DNA of 64,000 nucleotides, from positions 1-64,000 of the forward strand of contig CAZFHS010000009.1 in assembly GCA_964518955.1 (NCBI GenBank), in the 5' to 3' direction. Under the pieces are notes generated by a model. The model ran no database searches. It was not told where the DNA came from and worked only from the letters and a program-made list of their open reading frames with translations. Source of the DNA: JBDGYW01 sp964518955. GTDB taxonomy: Bacteria > Gemmatimonadota > Gemmatimonadetes > Gemmatimonadales > GWC2-71-9. Numbering within the stretch: position 1 is the stretch's first letter; each line of letters starts with the position of its first letter. This document shows, one piece after another, positions 54,013-61,793 of the stretch. The translations under genes were made by a program, and so were the position numbers.

Positions 54013-56121
54013 GTGACGCTTCTCGGACTCCACATTCTAGATGTCGCGTTGATCTGTATCTATGTGGTTGTCATCATCTGGGTGGGCCACTCGATAGGAA
54101 AGACCAGGCAGGATACCGAAGGCTTCTACCTGGCTGGTCGCAAACTCGGCAAGTTCTACCAATTCTTCCTCAACTTCGGTCATTCGACCGACTCCAACCA
54201 GGCGGCAGGCGTCTCACGCGAGGTGTATCGGCAAGGGCTGGGCGGCATGTGGATTCAGTACCTCGTGCTGTTTCTCACGCCGTTCTACTGGTTCACCACG
54301 ATGCTGTACCGTCGGGCCCGGCTCGTCACGATCGGCGACCTGCTGACCGAGCGGTTCGACAGCAAGTTCCTGGGTGGAGCATTCGCGGCTTTCTGCCTGG
54401 TCATGGCGTTGCTAGGTGGCGGCGCGAGCTACATGGTTGCCGGCAAGACGATGATGGCGCTGACTCCCAAGGCCGAAAGTGAGTACACGGCTGAGGAGGC
54501 GACGAGCGTCGCGGCGTTCCGCGAGTTCCGAGACCTTCAAGATCGTGCTGCAACCGGGCTAGAGGCATCAGAGCAGGCGCGATACGAGGAACTGCAGGAC
54601 CGGTTCGACCGTGGAGAGCTTCGTGGACTGGTTTCGCATACCAACCCACTCGTCTTTTACATCGGCTACGCGCTTGTAATTGCGGTCTACACGATGCTTG
54701 GAGGATTCGCCGCCGCAGCAGTCACAGATGCGATACAGGGTATACTGATCGTCATCTTCTCCGTCATGTTGATACCAATCGGACTCCACCAACTGGGAGG
54801 GTTCGAGGGCCTTCACGCTCAGGTTCCCGACTACATGTTCGAACTGTTCGGCTCGGCGGCGACCAGCGAATATGCCTGGTACACGATTCTGGCGTTGGTG
54901 GTTGCAAACCTGGTCTCGATTGTCGCAGCGGCCCCGATGATGCCCACGGCAGCTTCGGCAAAGAATGAGATGACCGCGCGCATCGGAATGCTGGGCGGGA
55001 TGTTCTTCAAGCGCTTCATCATGTTGTTCTGGGCGCTTGCAGGGTTGATCGCTATCGCCCTGTATGCTGGCGCACTCGACGACCCGGATCAGATATGGGG
55101 AGTGATGACGCGGCAGTTGCTGTTTCCGGGGGCGATCGGGTTGATGCTCGTGGGCGTTTTGGCGGCAAACATGTCATCGCTCGACGCTCTATCGGTTTCT
55201 TACGCCGCACTCGTCGTCAGGAACCTCTATCAACCTCTTAGGCGTGGCCTTACGGAACAACACTACCTGAGATTCGGACGCGTGATGATCGCGGTGATCC
55301 TCCTGAGCGGGATCGTAAGCGCGATGTATGCGGACAACCTGCTCACCCTATTCCAATATTTCATTTCGCTGCCGGCGGTTTTTGGTGCTCCGATTTGGCT
55401 GGGGTTCATCTGGCGGCGACTTACGAAAACGGCGGTGATCACGCAGGTACTGATTTGCTTCACTCTTTATGCGGGCATCCCGAACGCATTCCCGAGCATT
55501 GAGGCGATTCGCACGCAACCAGCGCTGCTCGAGGAGACTGAACCGAGGGAGACAACGATAGTCACCGGCGCGTTGCAGGAGGACGTTGACGCTGGGCTGG
55601 CGTCCAGGGTGGGCGAGAGTATTCGCAAGCCACACAGGATAGAAGCCACCGGGATCTTCTTCGAGGACGTTGTCCGTTCTGACCCGTCTGATCCAGCCTC
55701 ACCACTCGAGGGGCGCGGTCGTTTCCACGCGGAGGTCTGGGTGTTGAGTTGGGTTGGAATCGATTTCTCAGGATGGAGCAAGGCACAGTTGGTCGCGACC
55801 CGGTTTTTCTTCGATGCGCTATTTCCGTTCGTGTTGCTGTTTGCCATATCCGCTTTCACGAAACCGGTAGACAAAGCCCGCCTCAATCGCTTCTACGGCA
55901 AGCTGCGGACACCGGTGCAGCCAACGTCCGAAGAGGACGCCTCGGCTGTCGAACATGCGGCTCTCCACCCGGAGGAGGGTGAGGGCAGCAAGCTCGTACA
56001 CCGATCCAATTGGGAATTGCGCCGACCGAGTCGGTTGGACGTGTGGGGATTTGGTGGGAGTTGGGTGCTGGTGGGGGTTGTTTTGCTGTGCCTCTGGATG
56101 CTGGCCAAGATCGGATCGTGA
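54013..56121 (+). CDS. Sodium:solute symporter (SSS family)
   Basis: The 702-aa protein (GTG start, 6 bp after the corrinoid fusion) has about 13-15 membrane helices. The SSS signature is visible in the helix VIAVYTMLGGFAAAAVTDAIQG (shown without flanks), and the early GHSTDSNQAAGVSREVY loop carries Na+/substrate-site residues. Two hydrophilic inserts stand out, one after helix 4 (about residues 155-210) and one of ~95 residues near 490-590. SSS proteins import sugars, uronates and oligouronates with Na+, so this is the probable uptake system for the island. A 205-bp gap follows. Confidence 0.9.
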   Translation: MTLLGLHILDVALICIYVVVIIWVGHSIGKTRQDTEGFYLAGRKLGKFYQFFLNFGHSTDSNQAAGVSREVYRQGLGGMWIQYLVLFLTPFYWFTTMLYRRARLVTIGDLLTERFDSKFLGGAFAAFCLVMALLGGGASYMVAGKTMMALTPKAESEYTAEEATSVAAFREFRDLQDRAATGLEASEQARYEELQDRFDRGELRGLVSHTNPLVFYIGYALVIAVYTMLGGFAAAAVTDAIQGILIVIFSVMLIPIGLHQLGGFEGLHAQVPDYMFELFGSAATSEYAWYTILALVVANLVSIVAAAPMMPTAASAKNEMTARIGMLGGMFFKRFIMLFWALAGLIAIALYAGALDDPDQIWGVMTRQLLFPGAIGLMLVGVLAANMSSLDALSVSYAALVVRNLYQPLRRGLTEQHYLRFGRVMIAVILLSGIVSAMYADNLLTLFQYFISLPAVFGAPIWLGFIWRRLTKTAVITQVLICFTLYAGIPNAFPSIEAIRTQPALLEETEPRETTIVTGALQEDVDAGLASRVGESIRKPHRIEATGIFFEDVVRSDPSDPASPLEGRGRFHAEVWVLSWVGIDFSGWSKAQLVATRFFFDALFPFVLLFAISAFTKPVDKARLNRFYGKLRTPVQPTSEEDASAVEHAALHPEEGEGSKLVHRSNWELRRPSRLDVWGFGGSWVLVGVVLLCLWMLAKIGS

Positions 56122-56326
56122 GCTGTCGCGGCGAACATTGGCCGCCGGTTATGGCGCTAGCACGAAGTTCCGGTAGCCCCCGTAGCACGCCTTTGTGAGG
56201 CACTTCGGGTGTCTGGGGTCTGTATCCCGATCGCTCACAACAGCGCGCGGAGGGGATCTGCCGCAACGAAGTGTCAAACGGAGAATCGGAAGTGTAGACG
56301 GTCCTCAGGAAAACAGAGAACGGACG

Positions 56327-57649
56327 ATGCAAATGACTGAAGGTCACAGAAATCGAAGACGCTTTTTGAAGGAGCTCGCGACGGGTACAGCTGTGATCGC
56401 AGCAGGTCCCACCGCGTGTGCTCCCGCGAGGACCGGATCTCAACCAACCATTTCCACTGTTGCTGACTTCGCCGCTCTCTGGGGTACGGCCCACACCGAC
56501 GAGGAACGCTGGCAGACGGTGCGCGACATGTTTCTACTCGAACCCGGCTACGCCTACTTCAACACAGGCGGATTGGGGCCGTCGCCGGAGCCAGTGGTTG
56601 CTGCCGTCGATGCGGCATGGCGGGAACTCGAGCTTCGTTGCGAGACCGGCCATGGGCGCCGAGTCGCGGTACATGAGGCTGCAGCAGAACTGTTCGGTTG
56701 CGCAGAAGACGAACTCGCGTTCACGCGCAGTGCCACGGAAAGCATGAACCTGGTAGCGCGCGGAATAAGCTTGAGGTCGGGCGACGAAGTCGTCATGACT
56801 ACGCACGAACACCCTGGCGGAGCCACCCCGTGGTTTGCGGTTAGAGAAGACATCGGCATCGTGATTAGAACGTTCGACCCTGGTGAGGGTGGAGGTGACA
56901 CGCTGGATCGGCTCCGGAACGTCATCACACCCAGGACTCGCGTGGTTATGGTCAGCCACATCACCTGTACCCATGGACTGGCGATGCCCATGCGTGAAAT
57001 CGCGGCCTTCTGCCGCGAGCGAGGCATTCTCTGCGTGGTCGACGGTGCACAGGCGGTTGGGCAGATCCCCGTCAACCTCAACGAGCTGGGATGTGACTTT
57101 TTTGTGGCGTCAGGTCACAAGTGGCTGCTCGGCCCAAAGGGGACGGGTCTGTTGTATGTTCGTGAGGAAATGCTCGATCGATGGAAGCCGAACTACGTCG
57201 GTGCTTACTCGGATTCCGGTTTTGATTTGCTGGAGGGCAGGTTCAACCGCCTGCGACCGGCTACCGCTTCCGAGTATGGAACTCGAAACACGCCTTTGTT
57301 GTTGGGTTTCGGAGTGGCTTTTGAGCTGCTGAACACCATGGGCGCGCTCATGTTCATGGCGCGCGGTTGGTCTTTGGCGGCGCGGTTGAGAGAGAAGTTG
57401 GCAGGTATCGAAGGTGTTCGCATGGTGACGCCGTCCAGTGACGGCTCTAGCGCGTCGATATTGGCCTTCGAACTTCCGGCAAGTGGGGGCAACCCTTGGG
57501 ATTGGTGCAATATGCTTCGCCGAGATCATGGTATGCGTCTGCGCCCGGTAGGCGAAGCCGGACTGAGTGCCGTGCGTGCCTCGACGCACGTCTGTAATAG
57601 TGAGGATGAGGTAGATGAGCTTGCAGAGATCTTGGGAGAGGTGGTATGA
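56327..57649 (+). CDS. Tat-exported class V aminotransferase-fold PLP protein
   Basis: The 440-aa product begins with a Tat signal (NRRRFLKELATGTAVIAAG) and a possible lipobox GPTAC. The mature protein is a fold-type I PLP enzyme of the cysteine-desulfurase/epimerase family: FNTGGLGPSPEPV, TRSATESMNLVARG, VDGAQAVGQIPV with the cofactor Asp, and the Schiff-base lysine in VASGHKWLLGPKGTG. It is a diverged paralogue of the exported protein at 12225-13517. Position directly before a polysaccharide lyase suggests action on an amino sugar or a carbohydrate-linked amino acid in the periplasm; this is speculative. The start at 56327 has a weak GAGAACGG upstream. Confidence 0.8.
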   Translation: MQMTEGHRNRRRFLKELATGTAVIAAGPTACAPARTGSQPTISTVADFAALWGTAHTDEERWQTVRDMFLLEPGYAYFNTGGLGPSPEPVVAAVDAAWRELELRCETGHGRRVAVHEAAAELFGCAEDELAFTRSATESMNLVARGISLRSGDEVVMTTHEHPGGATPWFAVREDIGIVIRTFDPGEGGGDTLDRLRNVITPRTRVVMVSHITCTHGLAMPMREIAAFCRERGILCVVDGAQAVGQIPVNLNELGCDFFVASGHKWLLGPKGTGLLYVREEMLDRWKPNYVGAYSDSGFDLLEGRFNRLRPATASEYGTRNTPLLLGFGVAFELLNTMGALMFMARGWSLAARLREKLAGIEGVRMVTPSSDGSSASILAFELPASGGNPWDWCNMLRRDHGMRLRPVGEAGLSAVRASTHVCNSEDEVDELAEILGEVV

Positions 57650-57650
57650 G

Positions 57651-59912
57651 ATGGCTATGAGAACTGACAAGCGGCCACTTGGTTTGATCGTTGTCGCATT
57701 CATCCTCGTCTGCGGCCCAGCTTACGGGCTGCAGCGAGATCAATATCTGTCGCTTGCCGAGCGGGCCTTTGAGGAGGGCGTACAGTCCATCCCGGCCCAG
57801 GTTGAGCGTTGGAAGGAGTCGTGGGAGCCGAGACCAGAGTGGGGGTACGCTCCTCCCGGAGGGCCGCCATACTTCGCCCGTTTGGCCGGCAACCTCTACG
57901 AACTGACAGGCGACGAGAGATATGCTCGTGAAGCCATCCGCTGGCTTTCCGAACACCGGGATTTGAAGGAGTTCTTCCCTGAGGAAATGCACGGTGTTCG
58001 CCCCGACTATGCCAACGGTGTGCCGGCGATCACGAACTTCTTTGAAATGCCGTTCTTCATCGAGGGTTACCTGTCCGTTAAGGATTCTCCATCACTGACT
58101 GGGGAACAACGCGCCAGCATCGAGGAGAGCATTGCGGAGGCGGCAAACTATGTGGACTTCTTTCCCGAATGGGGGCCCCACAACCGGGCGATGCTGCGTG
58201 CGTTGGGGTTGCTCCTCGCGTCCCAAGCGATGCCCGACAATCCGAGAGCTGCGCACTGGGAGAGACTTTCGCAAGTGCTCGTGTCAGACAGTTGGGGGAA
58301 GTGGGAGGAAGAGGATGCACAGATCTATCATCCGGTCTGGTTGATTTCGTTGGTCCGGTACGCCGACGCATCTGGCGATAGTTCTCTATTCGCTCACCCG
58401 ACCGCGCAGTACTACTTCGACTACTTCACGCATCTTCTCGATCCAACGGGCATGGTGCCCGACTTCGGCGATGCTCGCTGGCATGCCAACTGGGCGTGGT
58501 ACGTGGCGCTTCTGGAACGCGCCGCGACAGAGTACGATCGCGATGACTATCGGTGGGCTGCGCGTAGAATCTTCTCGGCTATGCGTGCAGAGATGGGTGA
58601 GAACGTGGGTGTTGGCAATGGCATGAACCTCCTCGACGCGTATCGGTGGTCGGATGAGCGAAATTCGGTCGCTCCGCCGCCTGCTAGGAGTGAGGAGGTG
58701 ATGGAAGATCTCGTGGGTAAGAAGATCGTATTCCGTGACGGTTGGGATGGCGACGCGAACTACATGTTGCTCAACTATCGGGATGAGGGGCCATATGCGC
58801 TGATGCCGCGAGACTACCTCCGGCATACGATCCCTGTGGAAGAAGAAAAAATGCACCACGGGCATTCGGATGAGAATTCGATCGTGTTGTTGATGAGCGG
58901 CGGTTCGGTGTTGCTCAATGATGCTGGGTACAGGCCTGAGATGCCCTCAGGACCCTCTGGGGAGTTCCGGGCTGACTATTACCACAATCGATTGGTGTGG
59001 CGTACCGGAAAGCGTGGACGCGAGCAACCGTTGTGGCCATTCCTTCAGAACTCGGGAGGGCATAGGACTGCTGAGACTCAGAAAATCGAGTTTCTCACTT
59101 CCACGGAGTTCGACGTGAGCCGCACGCGGGTCACCGATCGGCGTGATGGTGTGGAGCACGACCGAGTGATCACATGGCTCAAACGGGAGAACGTATACGT
59201 TGTATTCGACATCGTGAAATTCCTGGAAACCGACTTTTTCACGCTGTCGACGCTCTGGCACGGGACTACAGTACTGGATGAGGGTGAGAATTATTTCGTC
59301 ACGGCCGTAGATTCAATTCGGGGCCGCCCGATGCCGCGCAACCGCGCACTCCGCGTTGAATTCCTTCAGGGCGGCATCAGGCAACATGGCACGTTTGGCC
59401 TGACTCGCAACCTCGAGCCCGCGATTACCGCCTATCAGACGCTCTCGAGCCACTATCTCGAGGGCCATGTCGAGACCTTTGTATCGGTGTTGGTTCCGGT
59501 TGATCGGGACAATTTCGCGAGTTCCTCGATCACCGCCGCCCGCGTAATGGAACCGCCCGAGCTGAGAGCGGGCGTTGGCGTTGTGCTCGAGGTGAATGGC
59601 GAAGAGATCTATGTGTGTGCCAAAACAGATCTGAATCGCGACATCCTCGCGGCAAACTCGCGGCCACGCTACACGTTCGAATCGGGCAAAGTTACATATG
59701 GGCCGTTCACCACTGACGCGAGCTTTCTCTTTGCGCGGTTGGGCAGCGACACGATTGATTGGGCTGCCACCCATATGGTCGGCGTCTATCACGAAGATGA
59801 CGAGCTGTTTGCTGCCGGTTGGAATACCTATACCTTGGAACCTGATGACTGGGCGACCGGTCTCGGCGCCGGGAAGTGGCGGTATTGGGAAGGCAGTGCG
59901 GCACGGCGGTAA
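57651..59912 (+). CDS. Heparinase II/III-like polysaccharide lyase, secreted
   Basis: The 753-aa protein starts one base after the previous stop, with GGGAGAGG upstream, and has a signal peptide ending near GPAYG. Residues ~20-330 are an alpha/alpha toroid with NFFEMPFFIEGYL and EWGPHNRAMLRALG, the latter carrying the His region of the active site. From ~360 a beta-sandwich heparinase II/III-like domain follows, with HGHSDENSIVLLMSGG containing the metal/active-site His pair. This is the architecture of PL12/PL15/PL17/PL21-type lyases that cleave uronic-acid polymers by beta-elimination. The substrate is not identifiable by eye. Confidence 0.85.
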   Translation: MAMRTDKRPLGLIVVAFILVCGPAYGLQRDQYLSLAERAFEEGVQSIPAQVERWKESWEPRPEWGYAPPGGPPYFARLAGNLYELTGDERYAREAIRWLSEHRDLKEFFPEEMHGVRPDYANGVPAITNFFEMPFFIEGYLSVKDSPSLTGEQRASIEESIAEAANYVDFFPEWGPHNRAMLRALGLLLASQAMPDNPRAAHWERLSQVLVSDSWGKWEEEDAQIYHPVWLISLVRYADASGDSSLFAHPTAQYYFDYFTHLLDPTGMVPDFGDARWHANWAWYVALLERAATEYDRDDYRWAARRIFSAMRAEMGENVGVGNGMNLLDAYRWSDERNSVAPPPARSEEVMEDLVGKKIVFRDGWDGDANYMLLNYRDEGPYALMPRDYLRHTIPVEEEKMHHGHSDENSIVLLMSGGSVLLNDAGYRPEMPSGPSGEFRADYYHNRLVWRTGKRGREQPLWPFLQNSGGHRTAETQKIEFLTSTEFDVSRTRVTDRRDGVEHDRVITWLKRENVYVVFDIVKFLETDFFTLSTLWHGTTVLDEGENYFVTAVDSIRGRPMPRNRALRVEFLQGGIRQHGTFGLTRNLEPAITAYQTLSSHYLEGHVETFVSVLVPVDRDNFASSSITAARVMEPPELRAGVGVVLEVNGEEIYVCAKTDLNRDILAANSRPRYTFESGKVTYGPFTTDASFLFARLGSDTIDWAATHMVGVYHEDDELFAAGWNTYTLEPDDWATGLGAGKWRYWEGSAARR

Positions 59913-59944
59913 TCTGACGGAGTACCTCAAAGGAGCGTTTCGAG

Positions 59945-60757
59945 ATGCCTAGCTGGTTTGTAGAGCTCAATCCTATAGTCCAGGCGCTCATCGCCACGTT
60001 GTTCACGTGGGGTGTAACTGCATTGGGTGCTGCTCTCGTGTTTCCCGTGCGGGATCTCAATAGGAAGCTCATGGACGGGATGCTCGGTTTTGCAGCGGGC
60101 GTCATGATAGCGGCTTCTTACTGGTCTCTGTTGGCCCCGGCAATAGAAATGTCGGAAGAGGGCCCGATCCCTGCGTGGGTTCCGGCGACTGTTGGGTTCC
60201 TGTTGGGGGCTGCGTTTCTTCGCCTCGTGGATCTCTTTCTGCCGCACCTTCATCCCGGTAAGGAAATGTCGGAGGCTGAAGGTGTGAAGACGCAGTGGCA
60301 GCGTACTACCCTACTCGTTCTCGCGATAACGCTACACAACATTCCGGAAGGGCTCGCGATCGGTGTTGCGTTCGGAGCGGTGGCTGCGGGACTCCCGTCG
60401 GCTACACTCGCTGCTGCTGTTGCTCTAGCTATCGGAATCGGAATCCAGAATTTCCCCGAGGGCACCGCCGTCTCCATGCCTTTGAGGCGAGAGGGAATGT
60501 CGCCCGGCAGGAGTTTCTGGTACGGGCAGATGTCCGGAATGGTCGAGCCAGTCGCCGGCGTGTTGGGCGCTGCGATTGTTCTCATCGCCCGCCCGTTGTT
60601 GCCGTATGCGCTCGCCTTCGCTGCAGGCGCGATGATCTTCGTGGTTATCGAAGAACTCGTGCCCGAATCTCAAACAGGCGGGCATTCTCACGCCGCCACT
60701 ACGGGGGCAATGCTTGGGTTTGCGGTGATGATGACCCTGGATGTTGCATTGGGATAG
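59945..60757 (+). CDS. ZIP-family divalent metal transporter
   Basis: The 270-aa membrane protein has eight predicted helices with the paired metal-site motifs of ZIP proteins: ITLHNIPEGLAIGVAFG in helix 4 and IGIQNFPEGTAVSMPLRREG in helix 5, plus GQMSGMVEPVAG. The loop before helix 4 is His-poor. ZIP proteins move Zn2+, Mn2+ or Fe2+ into the cytoplasm. It sits between the lyase and the kinase gene, whose start overlaps its stop; metal supply for lyase, isomerase or methyltransferase is an attractive but unproven link. Confidence 0.9.
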   Translation: MPSWFVELNPIVQALIATLFTWGVTALGAALVFPVRDLNRKLMDGMLGFAAGVMIAASYWSLLAPAIEMSEEGPIPAWVPATVGFLLGAAFLRLVDLFLPHLHPGKEMSEAEGVKTQWQRTTLLVLAITLHNIPEGLAIGVAFGAVAAGLPSATLAAAVALAIGIGIQNFPEGTAVSMPLRREGMSPGRSFWYGQMSGMVEPVAGVLGAAIVLIARPLLPYALAFAAGAMIFVVIEELVPESQTGGHSHAATTGAMLGFAVMMTLDVALG

Positions 60758-61793
60758 GGTGAAATCCGCAGCGATCAATTCCGTCGCTCCCATACGCATT
60801 TGTGATATAGGCGGCTGGACCGACACGTGGTTTTCTGGCTACGGAGCCGTATTCCACATCGCGGTCTACCCCTATGTGGAAGTACAGATTCAGCTTGAAT
60901 CGGCTGATTCGGCGCCAGCGGCTTCGGGAAGAGTCGAGATTTCAGCTGAGAGCTATGGCGAACGGTTCACAGTCGATCCCGATCGCATCTCGTACGATCA
61001 ACACCCGCTGCTGGAAGCCGCGATTGACGTTATGGATCTTCCGCAGGACGCCCGGCTTCGGATCAACATCTACTCGGAAGCGCCACCGGGCGCGTCAACC
61101 GGCACCTCCGCAGCAGTCTCCGTTGCATTGCTCGGTGCGCTCAACCACCTGACGAACGGCCTTCTATCTCAGCATGAGTTAGCATCGCTCGCGCACACTC
61201 TGGAGACTGAGAAACTCGGGTTGCAGAGTGGCATTCAAGATCAGCTGTGCAGTGCGTACGGCGGCATCAACTACGTCGATATGTACCGTTACCCCGACGC
61301 GACCGTGTCCAACCTCAGGCTTCCCGATCCAATATGGTGGGAACTCGAACAGAGGCTCGTGGTGGTGTACATCGGAACGCCCCACAGCTCCAGTGAAGTT
61401 CACCAGCAGGTGATAGCCGATTTAGGCCCTGATGCCTCGGCCGATCCTCGTCTGGAAGAAATGCGGCGGCTAGCCGGAGCTGCCAGAGATGCAGTGATTG
61501 TGGGCGATTTTGAGCGGTTCGGTGAAACGATGCATTTGAACACGGAGCAGCAGCGGCTTCTTCATCCTGCTTTGGTAGGGGCCAGCGCTCAGGAGATCAT
61601 CTCGCTCGCGAGCGATTTTGGAGTACGCGGTGTGAAGGTGAATGGTGCGGGCGGAGATGGCGGATCGTTGACCCTGTTATGCGACGGCGATAGGCGGCGT
61701 AAGCGTGAACTCATTGCCGCGGTCGAAGGCAGCGGGTATCGTCACTTGCCGATCGTTTTGGCCAGGCGCGGACTACGGGTGTGGCGAATCTAG
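60741..61793 (+). CDS. GHMP-family sugar kinase
   Basis: The 350-aa protein belongs to the GHMP kinases that phosphorylate the anomeric or other hydroxyls of sugars. NSVAPIRICDIGGWTDT is the N-terminal sugar-binding motif, PPGASTGTSAAVSVAL the phosphate-binding loop (Thr where Ser is common) and GVKVNGAGGDGGSLTLL the C-terminal motif 3. The GGWTD form is typical of heptose-7-phosphate (HddA) and L-fucose/glucuronate kinases. An ATG at 60741 overlaps the ZIP gene by 17 bp; GTG at 60759, just after the ZIP stop, is an equally possible start. Its 3' end overlaps the convergent histidine kinase by 21 bp. Confidence 0.85.
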   Translation: MLHWDRVKSAAINSVAPIRICDIGGWTDTWFSGYGAVFHIAVYPYVEVQIQLESADSAPAASGRVEISAESYGERFTVDPDRISYDQHPLLEAAIDVMDLPQDARLRINIYSEAPPGASTGTSAAVSVALLGALNHLTNGLLSQHELASLAHTLETEKLGLQSGIQDQLCSAYGGINYVDMYRYPDATVSNLRLPDPIWWELEQRLVVVYIGTPHSSSEVHQQVIADLGPDASADPRLEEMRRLAGAARDAVIVGDFERFGETMHLNTEQQRLLHPALVGASAQEIISLASDFGVRGVKVNGAGGDGGSLTLLCDGDRRRKRELIAAVEGSGYRHLPIVLARRGLRVWRI

